The notes: generated by a model not told the origin, from the letters alone. A DNA stretch of 64,000 nt from Ottowia beijingensis (GCF_013423955.1 NZ_JACCKX010000001.1:744001-808000); one strand, 5' to 3'. Positions 1 through 13,773 are shown, counted from the stretch's first letter. Translations and numbers: made by a program.

Positions 1-1517
1 CTGCTGCTGCGCCAGGCGCGCCAGCGCCCCGATTCGCCCGCCATCCTTGAAGGCGCGGCGCTGCATGCCACGCACGGGCAGTGGGCCGCGCGCAGTGCGG
101 GGCTGGCAGCCGCCTGCGTGAAGCAGGCCTGCAGCCGGGCGACCGCGTGCTGCTGTTCGCACGCAACCACCCGCGCTACCTGGAGGTGCTGTGGGGCCTG
201 TGGTGGGCCGGGCTGGTGGCCGTGCCGGTCAACGCCAAGCTGCACCCGCGCGAGGTGGAATGGATCGCCGCCAACTGCGGCGCGCGCTGGACTTTCGTCA
301 CCAGCGACGTGGCGCCCGAGCCGCTGGCCCGCATCGAGCGCCAGATCGACCTGGAAAGCGACGAAGCCGCCGCCCTGCTCGCGCCCGTGCCCGATCCCTT
401 CGCCGTGCCCCTGGCCGAGCGCGACCTGGGCGACACCGCCTGGCTGTTCTACACCAGCGGCACCACCGGCCGCCCCAAGGGCGTGATGCTGACGCACCGC
501 AACCTGATGACCATGGGTCTGGGCTACCACGTCGATGTCGATCCAGTGGCGCAGGGCGACGCCATCGTTTACGCCGCACCCATCTCGCACGGTGCCGGCA
601 TCTACGCCATCCCGCACCTGATGGCCGGCGCGCGCCACGTGGTGCCGGCCTCGGGCGGGGTCGATCCGGCCGAGCTGTTCGCGCTCGGGCGTGCCATTGG
701 GCCGCTGTCGCTGTTCGCCGCGCCCACCATCGTCGGGCGGCTGGTGGACGAGGCCGAGCAGCAGGCCCTGTCGCCCGCCGACTGCGCACAGAGCTTCAAG
801 ACCATCGTCTACGGCGGCGCGCCGATGTACGTGGCCGACATCCAGCGCGCCCTGCGCGTGATGGGTCCGCGCTTCGTGCAGATCTACGGCCAGGGCGAAA
901 CGCCGATGGTCGGCACCGTGCTGTCGCGCGCCGACCTGGCGAACTCCGCCCACCCCCGTTACCTGGCCCGCATCGCCAGCATCGGCGTGGCGCAGACGCC
1001 CGTGCGCGTGCGCGTGACCGATGCCGAAGGGCGCGACCTGCCGCTGGGCGAGATCGGCGAGATCGTGGTCAAAGGCGACAGCGTGATGGCCGGCTACTGG
1101 GCCAACCCGGAAGCCACGGCCGTGGCCGTGAAGGACGGCTGGCTGTTCACCGGCGACATGGGCGCGCTCGACGCCGACGGCTACCTGACCCTGAAGGACC
1201 GCAGCAAGGACCTGATCATCAGCGGCGGCAGCAACATCTACCCGCGCGAGGTGGAAGAGACGCTGCTGCACGCCCCCGGCGTGGCAGAGGTGGCGGTGGT
1301 GGGCGAGCCGGATGCCGAATGGGGCGAGAACGTCGTCGCCTTCGTCGTGCTACAGGCCGGTGCGGACGTGACGGAGGCCGCGCTCGACGCGCATTGCCTG
1401 GCCGAGATCGCCCGCTTCAAGCGCCCCAAACGCTATATCTTCGTGAGCGCGCTGCCGAAGAACAACTACGGCAAGGTGTTGAAAACCGAGTTGCGCGCGC
1501 GACTGACGTCGACTTGA
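1..1517 (+). CDS. AMP-dependent acyl-CoA synthetase, 5'-truncated by window edge, one frameshift
   Basis: This is an ANL-superfamily ligase that activates a carboxylic acid as acyl-AMP and transfers it to CoA. The AMP-binding P-loop YTSGTTGRPKG, the core GYWANPEAT, the hinge DRSKDLIISGG and the C-terminal catalytic-lysine region KNNYGKVLK are visible. The first 38 codons read in frame 1 (LLLRQARQRPDSPAILEG). The rest reads in frame 3, so one base appears to be missing near 112-114. The start codon lies outside the window. A PaaI-type thioesterase follows 41 bp downstream, so acyl-CoA formation and hydrolysis are probably co-expressed. The acid substrate cannot be assigned from sequence. Confidence 0.9.
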
Positions 1518-1558
1518 AGCCTGTGCATCATGTGCCACAGGGAAACCCGAGACGAACC

Positions 1559-2098
1559 ATGACCCAGAACCATCTCGACCAATGGCTTGCCGATGAAAAG
1601 GCGATTCTCGAACGCCTCGAAAAAGGTCCCGGCCCCGGCGTGGCGCGCATGGACCAGATCGCCGGCCTGACGGGGCTGGAGCTGATGCAGGGCGTGCTGG
1701 ACGGCACGCTGCCCTACGCGGCGATTGCCAAAACGCTCGACTTCGTGATGGTCGAGGTCGGCAAGGGCCGCGCGGTGTTCCAGGGCACGCCGGGGCCGCA
1801 GTTGCTCAACCCCATGGGCACGGTGCACGGCGGCTGGTTTGCCACGCTGCTGGATTCGGCGCTGGGCTGCGCCGTGCACACCCTGATGCCGGCCGGGCGC
1901 GCCTACACCACGGCAGAGCTGGGCGTGAACCTGGTGAAGGCCCTCACGCCCAAGGTGCCGCGCGTGCGCGCCGAGGGCCAGGTGATCCACTGCGGGCGCC
2001 AGCTGGCCACGGCCGAGGCGCGGCTGGTGGGGCCGGACGGCACGCTGTACGCGCACGCCACCACCACCTGCCTGGTGTTCGATCTGCCGGCGGCCTGA
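1559..2098 (+). CDS. PaaI/YdiI-family hotdog-fold thioesterase
   Basis: A 179-aa protein with a 4HBT hotdog core. The signature NPMGTVHGGWFATLLDSA (about residues 80-97) carries the HGG motif that follows the active-site loop in PaaI-like acyl-CoA thioesterases. An N-terminal helical extension of about 60 residues precedes the fold. The ATG at 1559 is chosen because it follows the synthetase stop by 41 bp and the open frame upstream of it is only a shadow of the synthetase. It probably hydrolyses aromatic or medium-chain acyl-CoAs, which is an inference from family and neighbour. Confidence 0.88.
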   Translation: MTQNHLDQWLADEKAILERLEKGPGPGVARMDQIAGLTGLELMQGVLDGTLPYAAIAKTLDFVMVEVGKGRAVFQGTPGPQLLNPMGTVHGGWFATLLDSALGCAVHTLMPAGRAYTTAELGVNLVKALTPKVPRVRAEGQVIHCGRQLATAEARLVGPDGTLYAHATTTCLVFDLPAA

Positions 2099-2117
2099 AC
2101 CGGCGAGGCGGCCGCCA

Positions 2118-5812
<3,695 letters not shown>

Positions 5813-5825
5813 CGCAATTTACAAG

Positions 5826-5880
5826 TAAAAATGGCCTGCAGCGCTTGCTGGGCCAGCGCGAGCAGCTATTAAAATAAAAG
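5826..5880. repeat. Comamonadaceae-type dispersed repeat, copy 1
   Basis: AT-rich intergenic element with the core GCGCGAGCAGCTATTA (reverse complement TAATAGCTGCTCGCGC), preceded by CCTGCAGCGCTTGCTGG. The same core recurs in several intergenic gaps of this window. It sits in the 297-bp gap between the divergent hydantoinase and dctP genes, where no other gene is seen. Confidence 0.7.
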
Positions 5881-6109
5881 CACCCTTTAGCAGGGCGTGG
5901 CTGCCCGCACGGCCTGGTCGCACGGCCCCGACATGGTACGCGGACTGGCCGCGGAAGCGGGCGCGGCCCTCCGGGCATCCCTGCAATTCAAGCCCTCCTG
6001 CTGGGCAGTCCATGGCGGCGGCGCTGTGGGCTGATTCAGGTTTTCCCCGTTGGCGGCGCTGCTGGCATGCGCCATGCTTGGGGGTTTCCACCCATTCAGG
6101 AAAGCACCC

Positions 6110-7094
6110 ATGAAACTCACTCGACGCACCCTCCACGCCCTGTCGGGCGCGCTGCTCGCCGGCCTGGCCGTGTCGGCCGGCGCGCAGACCAAGTGGGATC
6201 TGCCCAGCGCCTACCCGGCCAGCAACATGCACACCGAGAACCTGGCGCAGTTCGTCAAGGACGTGGACGCCGCCACCGGCGGCAAGCTGAAAATCCAGGT
6301 GCACGACAACGCCTCGCTGTTCAAGGCGCCCGAGATCAAGCGCGCGGTGCAGGGTGGGCAGGCGCAGGCGGGCGAAATCCTGCTGGTCAACTTCCAGAAC
6401 GAGTGGCCGCTGTGGGGCATCGACGGCATCCTTCCTGGCCACCAGCTACGCCGACTCCTTCAAGCTGTACCAGGCCAGCAAGGCTACCCTGCAGAAGAAG
6501 CTGGGCGAGCAGGGCATGGTGCTGCTGTACGCGGTGGCCTGGCCGCCGCAAGGCATCTTCACCAAGAAGCAGGTGGCCAGCGCCGCTGACATGAAGGGCA
6601 TCAAGTGGCGCGCCTACAGCCCCGCCACGGCGCGCATCGGCGAACTGGTGGGCGCGCAGCCGGTGACCGTGCAGCAGGCCGAGCTGTCGCAGGCCATGGC
6701 CACCGGCGTGGTCGAGAGCTACATGAGCAGCGGCTCCACCGGCTACGACACCAAGACCTACGAGCACCTGAAATTCTTTGCCGACACGCAGGCCTGGTTG
6801 CCCAAAAACGCCGTCATCGCCAACAAGAAGGCCTTCGACGCACTCGACAAGGCAACGCAGGACGGCCTGCTGAAAGCCGCCGCCGAGGCCGAGCAGCGCG
6901 GCTGGACCGCCAGCGAGCGCAAGACGGGCGAGTACCTCGATCTGCTGAAGAAGAACGGCATGACGGTCTACCCGCCCTCGGCCCAGCTCAAGGCCGACAT
7001 GCAGAAGGTGGGCGAGACCATGCTGAAGGAATGGCTGGACAAGGCCGGGCCCGAGGGCAAGGCGGTGGTGGACGCCTACCGCGCGGGCAAGTAG
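6110..7094 (+). CDS. dctP: TRAP transporter solute-binding protein DctP, one frameshift
   Basis: Periplasmic substrate-binding protein of a tripartite ATP-independent transporter, about 328 aa. A Sec signal peptide (MKLTRRTLHALSGALL to AGAQT) spans residues 1-25. The DctP body includes WDLPSAYPASNMHTENL, and MKGIKWRAYSPATARIGELV near the ligand-arginine region. A 1-bp loss near 6431 splits the gene, and correcting it restores WGIDG-PFLATSYADSFKLY. The membrane partners dctQ and dctM are not adjacent. They lie at 18828-20625, beyond the CRISPR-Cas locus, suggesting an interrupted operon. The ligand is unknown. Confidence 0.9.
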
Positions 7095-7146
7095 CCCCTG
7101 CGCCACATCGGTCGCCCTCCGAGCTCGCCTCCAGGGGCTTTTTCGT
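7093..7146 (+). terminator. Probable terminator after dctP
   Basis: The dctP stop overlaps AGCCCCTG, which can pair with CAGGGGCT followed by TTTTC at about 7132-7144. The loop is long, so this is a weak intrinsic-terminator prediction. Confidence 0.45.
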
Positions 7147-7180
7147 TGGAAGCGCACCAAGATACTGGTCTGTTGGTTGG

Positions 7181-7203
7181 ACTTCAATCTTGGCGGGCGA
7201 TGC
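7181..7203 (-). repeat. Degenerate trailer-end CRISPR repeat with internal deletion
   Basis: A 23-nt sequence that keeps the outer nine bases of the repeat (ACTTCAATC, two changes) and its last 13 bases (TGGCGGGCGATGC) but lacks about 14 internal bases including one stem arm. It is followed by a normal-length 34-nt spacer (7204-7237), which places it as the oldest, decayed unit of the array. Confidence 0.75.
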
Positions 7204-7237
7204 CGCGCTCGTACCACTAGCGAGCCGTGGTCGGCGT

Positions 7238-9698
7238 ATTTCAATCCGCGCCCGCCATTGCTGGCGGGCGATGCAAATTCGGGCGCGGCCATCACAGCAC
7301 CACCCGAGGTTTCAATCCGCGCCCGCCATTGCTGGCGGGCGATGCGTGAAATCGACGCCCTCCCCGGTCACGCGGTACTGTTTCAATCCGCGCCCGCCAT
7401 TGCTGGCGGGCGATGCGCGGCTGCATGCCCGCAGTGTGTTGCCCAATGCAGTTTCAATCCGCGCCCGCCATTGCTGGCGGGCGATGCGGCGCGGTCGCGG
7501 ATCAGCGCTTCTCTGAGATCGAGTTTCAATCCGCGCCCGCCATTGCTGGCGGGCGATGCGAGGGTGCTCATGGCGTGCCCTCCTGCGCGTCATGTTTCAA
7601 TCCGCGCCCGCCATTGCTGGCGGGCGATGCAGCCGGCCATGCCCTTCACGCCGACGTTGTAGGCGTTTCAATCCGCGCCCGCCATTGCTGGCGGGCGATG
7701 CTTGGGTGACCGTCAGCCCGAGCGCCGGCAGGGTGAGTTTCAATCCGCGCCCGCCATTGCTGGCGGGCGATGCACCGAACTGCTACGAAAATGCAGTTCA
7801 CAGAGGGTTTCAATCCGCGCCCGCCATTGCTGGCGGGCGATGCATGTTCGGCACCGGCACGCGCGGCATCGAGATCCTGTTTCAATCCGCGCCCGCCATT
7901 GCTGGCGGGCGATGCGGGGCGGCGGTGAGCGTTAATCATTCCCCTGTGGGTTTCAATCCGCGCCCGCCATTGCTGGCGGGCGATGCGATGCGCACGCTGC
8001 GAAACCGGGGAGTCACAGTGGTTTCAATCCGCGCCCGCCATTGCTGGCGGGCGATGCCCGACGCCCGTGTTGATGGGGGGTAGGACGCGAGGTTTCAATC
8101 CGCGCCCGCCATTGCTGGCGGGCGATGCATGTTCGGCACCGGCACGCGCGGCATCGAGATCCTGTTTCAATCCGCGCCCGCCATTGCTGGCGGGCGATGC
8201 GATGCGCACGCTGCGAAACCGGGGAGTCACAGTGGTTTCAATCCGCGCCCGCCATTGCTGGCGGGCGATGCTCGATAGATCAATGTTGCCCAGCCCGATC
8301 TTTTCGTTTCAATCCGCGCCCGCCATTGCTGGCGGGCGATGCCTGATCCTCTTGCGCCTCTCTCGACGTTGCTATCGTTTCAATCCGCGCCCGCCATTGC
8401 TGGCGGGCGATGCAGGCCCGTGCCCAGGTCGAACGTGGCGTTGCTGGTGTTTCAATCCGCGCCCGCCATTGCTGGCGGGCGATGCGTCCAGGCCAGCGCC
8501 GACCACGCGCGCGGCGCGAAGTTTCAATCCGCGCCCGCCATTGCTGGCGGGCGATGCCAGGCCGGCACCACCACTGTTTCGTAAAGGGCACTGTTTCAAT
8601 CCGCGCCCGCCATTGCTGGCGGGCGATGCACGGCGCTCACGCTGCGCATTCCAGTCACGATCCAGTTTCAATCCGCGCCCGCCATTGCTGGCGGGCGATG
8701 CCGGCGCCGGCGGCCTCTGCGGCGCCCCTTGGAGTTTCAATCCGCGCCCGCCATTGCTGGCGGGCGATGCCGGGTATATTTTTTGCTTGACTATGCACGC
8801 TTAGTTTCAATCCGCGCCCGCCATTGCTGGCGGGCGATGCGCAGGCCAAGCAGGGTCTTGACTGTCAGCACGTCGTTTCAATCCGCGCCCGCCATTGCTG
8901 GCGGGCGATGCCTGTTCAAGGGCGGGGGAACTGTGGGGTGACGTTGTTTCAATCCGCGCCCGCCATTGCTGGCGGGCGATGCTCGACCGCTACCGGCGCG
9001 AGGTCACCAGCAAGAAGTTTCAATCCGCGCCCGCCATTGCTGGCGGGCGATGCTGTGCAGAATCGACGCCTTCCGGCACCGTTAGCGTTTCAATCCGCGC
9101 CCGCCATTGCTGGCGGGCGATGCTGACTTCCAGCCTGCGCTACAACGCCGTCGCCTATGTTTCAATCCGCGCCCGCCATTGCTGGCGGGCGATGCGCTGG
9201 TAGCGGCTGGTGCGCAGCAGGCTGCGGATGTTTCAATCCGCGCCCGCCATTGCTGGCGGGCGATGCCTGGCACGCGCGGCCGAAGCCTACGGGGTGGAAA
9301 TGTTTCAATCCGCGCCCGCCATTGCTGGCGGGCGATGCCGATCACCCATCCAGCCTGTGCCGCACGCTCACCGGTTTCAATCCGCGCCCGCCATTGCTGG
9401 CGGGCGATGCTCCAGCCCGGTAGGAGCTGCGTTAGCGGCAGGGCGTTTCAATCCGCGCCCGCCATTGCTGGCGGGCGATGCTCGGCACTTGCGCCACGGT
9501 GGTAGAGCCTGATTTTGTTTCAATCCGCGCCCGCCATTGCTGGCGGGCGATGCGGGCCTGCGCGCCTTCAATTCGGCCATCTCGCGGCGAGTTTCAATCC
9601 GCGCCCGCCATTGCTGGCGGGCGATGCCAAAGACCGAAGCGCAGAAAGCCGGCGATGCGATGTTTCAATCCGCGCCCGCCATTGCTGGCGGGCGATGC
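7238..9698 (-). CRISPR. Type I-C CRISPR array: 35 intact 37-bp repeats, 34 spacers
   Basis: Thirty-five repeats start at 7238 and end at 9698. The plus-strand repeat begins GTTTCAATCC and ends GGCGGGCGATGC, with an internal inverted pair CGCCCGCCA/TGGCGGGCG that forms the crRNA stem. Read on the minus strand the repeat ends in ATTGAAAC, the usual type I-C crRNA handle, so transcription runs leftwards from the cas2 side. Spacers are 32-37 nt, mostly 34-35. The repeats are essentially identical, except that the first (7238) has G to A at its first plus-strand base. An extra spacer, 7204-7237, lies outside before a degenerate repeat. Spacers at 7844-7878 and 8129-8163 are identical, as are those at 7987-8020 and 8201-8234. 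Open frames crossing the array are artefacts of the repeat. Confidence 0.98.
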
Positions 9699-9900
9699 AC
9701 CTCGTTGCCAAGGCATTGCCAACTCGTCACTTTTCCTTATCGAGCGCGAACTCCCGCCGCCCCATCAAAGGGACAGACAAAGATCGCATGTGAAAAAGAA
9801 AAACCATTTGGCAACAATACCTTACGAAGCGCGCGAACCTGCCTGATGCAACGCCATCACTTCAGGTTCGCGGCGCTCACGATAGCATGGCACCCATGCC
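9699..9900 (-). promoter_or_regulatory. CRISPR leader between cas2 and the array
   Basis: A 202-bp region with AT-rich stretches, directly upstream (minus strand) of the newest repeat and downstream of cas2, as expected for a leader. It has a direct repeat TTGCCAA at 9705-9711 and 9716-9722, with its complement TTGGCAA at about 9809-9815. A hairpin is formed by GCGAACCTG (9833-9841) and CAGGTTCGC (9863-9871). The repeats may be Cas1-Cas2 integration signals and the hairpin may attenuate read-through from cas2; both roles are inferred. Confidence 0.75.
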
Positions 9901-10191
9901 CTACAGCACCAGCGGCCCATCAAAATCCACGGCCTTGAAGCTGCCATGCTCCAGCACTTCAAAGCCCCGGGTTTGCGGCATGCGGTACAGGCGCAAACAG
10001 TCCTGATCGGGATTGATTTCCGCCAGCAACCGGCGCTCCAGAGTCTCGAATTGCGCCACGTCCACCTGGCATTCAAAGACGGACTTTTGCACCCGCTGCC
10101 CCGTGCTCTCGCACACCTTGGCCACGCGGCGCAGGCGGCGCCGACCGGCGCTGGTTTCGGTGTTCACGTCGTAGCAGACCAGCACCAGCAT
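9901..10191 (-). CDS. cas2: CRISPR-associated endoribonuclease Cas2
   Basis: A 96-aa ferredoxin-fold protein beginning [20 protein letters not shown], where the conserved early Asp (YDV) is the usual metal-site residue. Cas2 forms the integration complex with Cas1 that inserts new spacers. It starts 11 bp after the cas1 stop and is the last gene of the cas operon, immediately before the leader. Its size is normal for type I-C and it reads without frameshift. Confidence 0.95.
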   Translation of the reverse strand: MLVLVCYDVNTETSAGRRRLRRVAKVCESTGQRVQKSVFECQVDVAQFETLERRLLAEINPDQDCLRLYRMPQTRGFEVLEHGSFKAVDFDGPLVL

Positions 10192-10202
10192 GGCGTTTTC
10201 TT

Positions 10203-11227
10203 TTACTTGGGCACGAAGGGCAGATAGGGCATGGCGTCGTCGCGCAGCGCCCGGCCAGCAGCCGAGCCTGCACCAGCGGCACCAGACCCAGGGGAAGGCT
10301 TTGCGCGAGCAGTGGATGGGTGATTTCGTCCTTTTGCGCTCCTGGTAGGCGACCACCACGGCCTTGCGAGCGTCGCCCTGCAGGGTCACACCGCCGCCTT
10401 CGCGCAGATCAAAATCATCGGCCTGAACCTGCCCTCGGTTGATGAGGGTGAGCGCCAGGCGATCGGCCCAGGGGCGGAATTCCTCCATCACGTCCAGCGC
10501 CAGCGCGGCGCGCCCCGGGCGCAGGGCGTGCAAAAGCCCACTTGCGGGTCGAGCCCGGCGGCCTCCAGGGCGCTGCGACAGTCGTTCATCCACATGGCGT
10601 ACAAAAAGGACAGCAGGGCGTTGAAGCGGTCGCGCGGCGGGCGGCGGGTACGGCCTTGCATGGAGAAGTGCTCGCGCTGATCCGGGCGAAGCAGCAAGGG
10701 CAGGCCGCTGAAATACTGGCGCGCAGCCTCGCCTTCCACGCCGCGCACGGCATCCAGCGTTGTGGATTCCGGCAAGGCGCGCAGACTGGCGGCCAAGTCG
10801 TCGGCCAGGCGGGCCAGCACCCTGCCTCGTCCTCGGACTTGGCTTCGCGGGCGCCGCGCTGCAAGACCTGGCGGGTGTTTTTGATCTTGCCGGCGACAAA
10901 ACTGCGCGCCATGTCGAGTGTGAAGGCCGCATCCGCGCCGCGCGCAAACTGCGCCTGACGCAGCAGCACATTGCCGCTCACGGCGCCTTCAAGCCGCGCC
11001 TTGAAGCGTCCGTTGGCGTCCAGCAGCACCAGGGCGATACCCTCGTCGGGCAGACGGTGCATGAGGGGCGCGGACAGGCCGACGTGGCCAAAGCAGACCA
11101 CGGCGGTGAGGTGGTGCAGCGGCACACGCAGCCGTGTTTCGCGCTCGACCTCGATGCGCAGGGTGTCGTTGTCCAGACGCAGCCAGGCGTCCGGCAGGGT
11201 GACGTAGAGGGTGTTGAGCAGTTGCAT
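10203..11227 (-). CDS. cas1: CRISPR integrase Cas1 (type I-C), four frameshifts
   Basis: About 342 aa once corrected, the usual type I-C Cas1 length. It begins [20 protein letters not shown]. The catalytic C-terminal half contains [23 protein letters not shown] split by nearby text, then GLDPQVGF and [20 protein letters not shown]. Frames change near 10822 (GGG run), 10533 (TTTT run), 10335 (AAAA run) and 10250. Adding one base at each restores a continuous family match ending MPYLPFVPK. It starts 8 bp after the cas4 stop. Four homopolymer breaks in one gene argue for consensus errors, so integration competence cannot be ruled out. Confidence 0.9.
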
Positions 11228-11235
11228 GGCGGGCG

Positions 11236-11886
11236 TCAGGCCTCGGGGTCGAACAGGCTGCGCCGCGCTGCGGCCAGAAGCGCCGCTGTCGCCTGCGGCT
11301 GGCAGCGCTCTTGCAGTGAGCAGCCTTTGCAGCGCTGCTGCGCGGCGTCGCCAGTCAGAGGCGGGGAAAAACCCGCTGGCCAGCATGCGACGCACGGCCT
11401 GTGCGGTGTCTTCTACGTCCTGGCGCAGGGCTGCGGTGATGGGCACCACGCGGCGACGGCGTGAGCTGGCGTAGTACAGCGCGCCCTCGGGCACGGCCTT
11501 GCCGGTCATGAACTCCAGACACAGCGCCTGCGCGGCCAGCTGCAGGTCGTCGCAGGCGGCAATGGCCGGCGCCTTGTGGCGGCTACCGTACTTGTATTCC
11601 ACAGGGTAGGGCGTGCCGTCTGGCAAGAACTCGACCACGTCGGATTTGCCGATCAGCCCCAGTGCGTCATGCCACAGCGGCAGGGCCCGCTCCACGCGCA
11701 CGCCCTTGGCGCTTTGCACGCCGGGCTGATCGGCCCGCGCATGTACGGCCTGGCCACGCAGGGTGTGCAGGTTGTCGTCAAACGCCTGCTCCAAATGGAT
11801 CAGGCCGCAATGGCGCGGGCAGTAGGCCCAGTGCTGCAGGGCAGACAGGGGATAGGATCCAATTCGACGCTAACGGGCGTGGACAT
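11236..11886 (-). CDS. cas4: CRISPR-associated exonuclease Cas4, two frameshifts
   Basis: RecB-family nuclease that trims prespacers and selects their PAM end. The start is ATG at 11886 (MSTPVSVELDPIPLSALQ), inside the last 17 nt of the upstream BRO gene. The N-terminal cluster cysteine lies in WAYCPRHCGLIH. Nuclease motifs include GKSDVVEFL and YPVEYKYG. The C-terminal cluster is in RCKGCSLQERC, visible after correcting an extra base in the TTTTTCCCC stretch near 11365. A second break lies in the CCCC run near 11848. Without these corrections cas4 and cas1 look fused, which I treat as an artefact. Confidence 0.88.
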
Positions 11887-12778
11887 TGGGCAAGCCACTA
11901 TGTTTTTTTGTTGGTGCACGGGCGGATTTCGCCTTGGGCGGCTGGAGCTGCGGTGCTGCGCTATCAGCAGCAGGCGGCAGATAGTTGGCGCCGGTGATCA
12001 CCGATTGCCCCGTTTGCGCTTCCAGCTGCTGGCGCGCCTGGCGGGCGATACGGCCACCGGCCTGGGCGGCGCCCTTGTTCTCCTGCAGGCCGGTGGCGTC
12101 CTGCCGCTCGGCGATCTGGCGCGTGGAAAGCTCGGCCAGGGCGGTGAAGATGAGCTCGGCCTCGCTCATGTGGTCGCGCAGGTTCTGGCTTTGCAGACCC
12201 TTCTTCGTCTTGTGCTCGGCCACCGACAGGCCCGCCCATTCCTGGTGAATCAGGTTGGTGAGGATGGCGTACTCGCGCCCCTGCTGCACGCCGTGCTCAC
12301 TCCAGTAATCGGTGAGCTTGTTGCGCGTTTCCTGCCCGGTCATGCGCTGCTGGATCCACTTGTCGCTGCGGCCGAGCTGCTGCCAGGTCTGGCGCGCGCG
12401 GTCGAGCGCCTGGGCCGGGTCGGCGATTTCCTGCATCCGCTCGTAGCCCACCTTGGCCAGCCACAGCTTGATGGGCTCGGCCTTGGGGCTGGGGATGGAT
12501 TGCACCAGACGCAAAAGGGTTTGCGCGCTGGCGCAGTCGGTCTCACGCTGCTTGCCGTCCGCCGAAGGCAATTTCAACTGTACGATTTCAGCGTACGGTT
12601 GCTCTGAACCCGCCTCCTGCACCAGCTTGCGCTTGAGGTCGGACCAGTAGCGGCGAGCATTGTTGGAGTCCGTCAGGATCTGCACGATGTCGATGACGGA
12701 AAACCACCAAGTGCCCGTCTCCTGGTCGTACACGCGACGGATGGCTGCACCATCGAATTGGGTGGGCAGGATTTTCAT
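11870..12778 (-). CDS. BRO-N family (phage antirepressor/DinD-like) protein inside the cas operon
   Basis: A 302-aa protein without frameshift. The BRO-N domain covers about residues 5-105 (IRRVYDQETGTWWFSVIDIV, then RRYWSDLKRKL). The conserved second half has SIPSPKAEPIKLWLAKVGYE, EHGVQQGREYAILTNLIHQE, LRDHMSEAELIFTALAE and GGRIARQARQQLE. This matches the full-length bacterial BRO/antirepressor family, usually found in prophages or accessory islands and not a standard cas gene. It starts 10 bp after the cas7 stop with an AGGGG ribosome site, and cas4 starts inside its 3' end. It is therefore translated with the cas genes. Function is unknown: DNA-binding control of the locus or a damage-linked role is speculation. 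Confidence 0.9.
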   Translation of the reverse strand: MKILPTQFDGAAIRRVYDQETGTWWFSVIDIVQILTDSNNARRYWSDLKRKLVQEAGSEQPYAEIVQLKLPSADGKQRETDCASAQTLLRLVQSIPSPKAEPIKLWLAKVGYERMQEIADPAQALDRARQTWQQLGRSDKWIQQRMTGQETRNKLTDYWSEHGVQQGREYAILTNLIHQEWAGLSVAEHKTKKGLQSQNLRDHMSEAELIFTALAELSTRQIAERQDATGLQENKGAAQAGGRIARQARQQLEAQTGQSVITGANYLPPAADSAAPQLQPPKAKSARAPTKKHSGLPNVHAR

Positions 12779-12788
12779 GACCGCCCCT

Positions 12789-13773
12789 TCAGCAAACGCG
12801 GCGCAGCTTGACTCCCGGTGCGGCTTGTACTTCAGCCCCGACAGCGAGCCCCTCGCCATCAAAGGCCACGTTGTAGGCATCAAAGCTGCGCGCCACCTGA
12901 TCGGCCGCACGCGGCGTGACCGTCAGACGCTCGAACAGCGCGTGCGCCGGGGCGTTACCCAGTTCACTGTCGTGGGCAAAACGTAAAGCCCGCGCGTGGC
13001 CATCTGCCCCCGGGCGGCGCTGCGGTCATGCTCGAACATTTGAGACAGCGCCTGCCACAGCAATTCCAGGTCGTCTGAGCCAAAGCCGGTCTGCTTGGCC
13101 AGGAAGGACGAGACAAAGCCATGCGCCACATACACCCCGTAGGGCACGGTGTGTTTGCGGCCCATGGTGCGGTTGTCACCTTGCTGCTTTTCGGCCTCGG
13201 CCTCGGTGGCCACGGCCATGCGGGTGATGGAATGCTCCAGCGCGACGATGGGTTCAACCGAGCGCGCAAAGGTCAGTTGCACTGGGCCGCGTACCTGGCC
13301 GCAGTTGATGCCTGTGGACATCACCGCGCCGAAGGTGCGTACGTCAAAGAAGTTCTGGCACATCCACTGGCGCGCCAAGCTCACTTCGTCGGCGCTACCC
13401 TTGCGTTTGTCTTTAGCAGTTTTTTCTTTTTACCGTCATCCGCTCCCAATTCAAGAGCTTCTTGCGCTTTCTCCTCCTGGGCTGGAGCCAGATTCAATGC
13501 CGAATAGGCGCGCTCGTGCTGCTGGTTCAGGATGGCTTTTTCACGCACGTAGATCTCAAAGCGCTTCTCGCCCGGCTCGGGCACGCGTTCGGCTTGGTCT
13601 TTCACCAAACCGACAAAGTTGCGCACCTTGCGCTTGAGCGCCACATCGGTCACCAGGCCGTGGCCGGTCTCGGCATCCAGGCGCGGCATATTGCCCGCAT
13701 CGGGGTCGCCATTAGGGTTGCCGTCTTGCACCTCGAAAACGAGGACGAAGTCGTAGCGTTGGTTCAGGCTCAT
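12789..13773 (-). CDS. cas7: Cascade backbone subunit Cas7 (Csd2), two homopolymer frameshifts
   Basis: Cas7 coats the crRNA spacer in the I-C Cascade complex. The protein is about 328 aa and begins [25 protein letters not shown], a classic Csd2 start given here in two parts with [15 protein letters not shown]. It continues with [19 protein letters not shown] and [14 protein letters not shown]. Frames change at the A-run complementary to about 13420-13425 and at AAAA 12978-12981. Adding one base at each gives an uninterrupted protein ending VKLRRVC. The start overlaps the cas8c stop by 4 bp. Confidence 0.93.

Noticed and set aside
7177..9846. Many open frames with FNPRPPLLAGDA or QSAPAIAGGRC-like repeated peptides
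   Set aside because: They are translations of the 37-bp CRISPR repeat in several frames on both strands.
10203..11886. Apparent Cas4-Cas1 fusion protein
   Set aside because: The joined frame depends on a homopolymer indel near 11365. Corrected cas4 ends at 11236 and cas1 starts at 11227 as separate genes.
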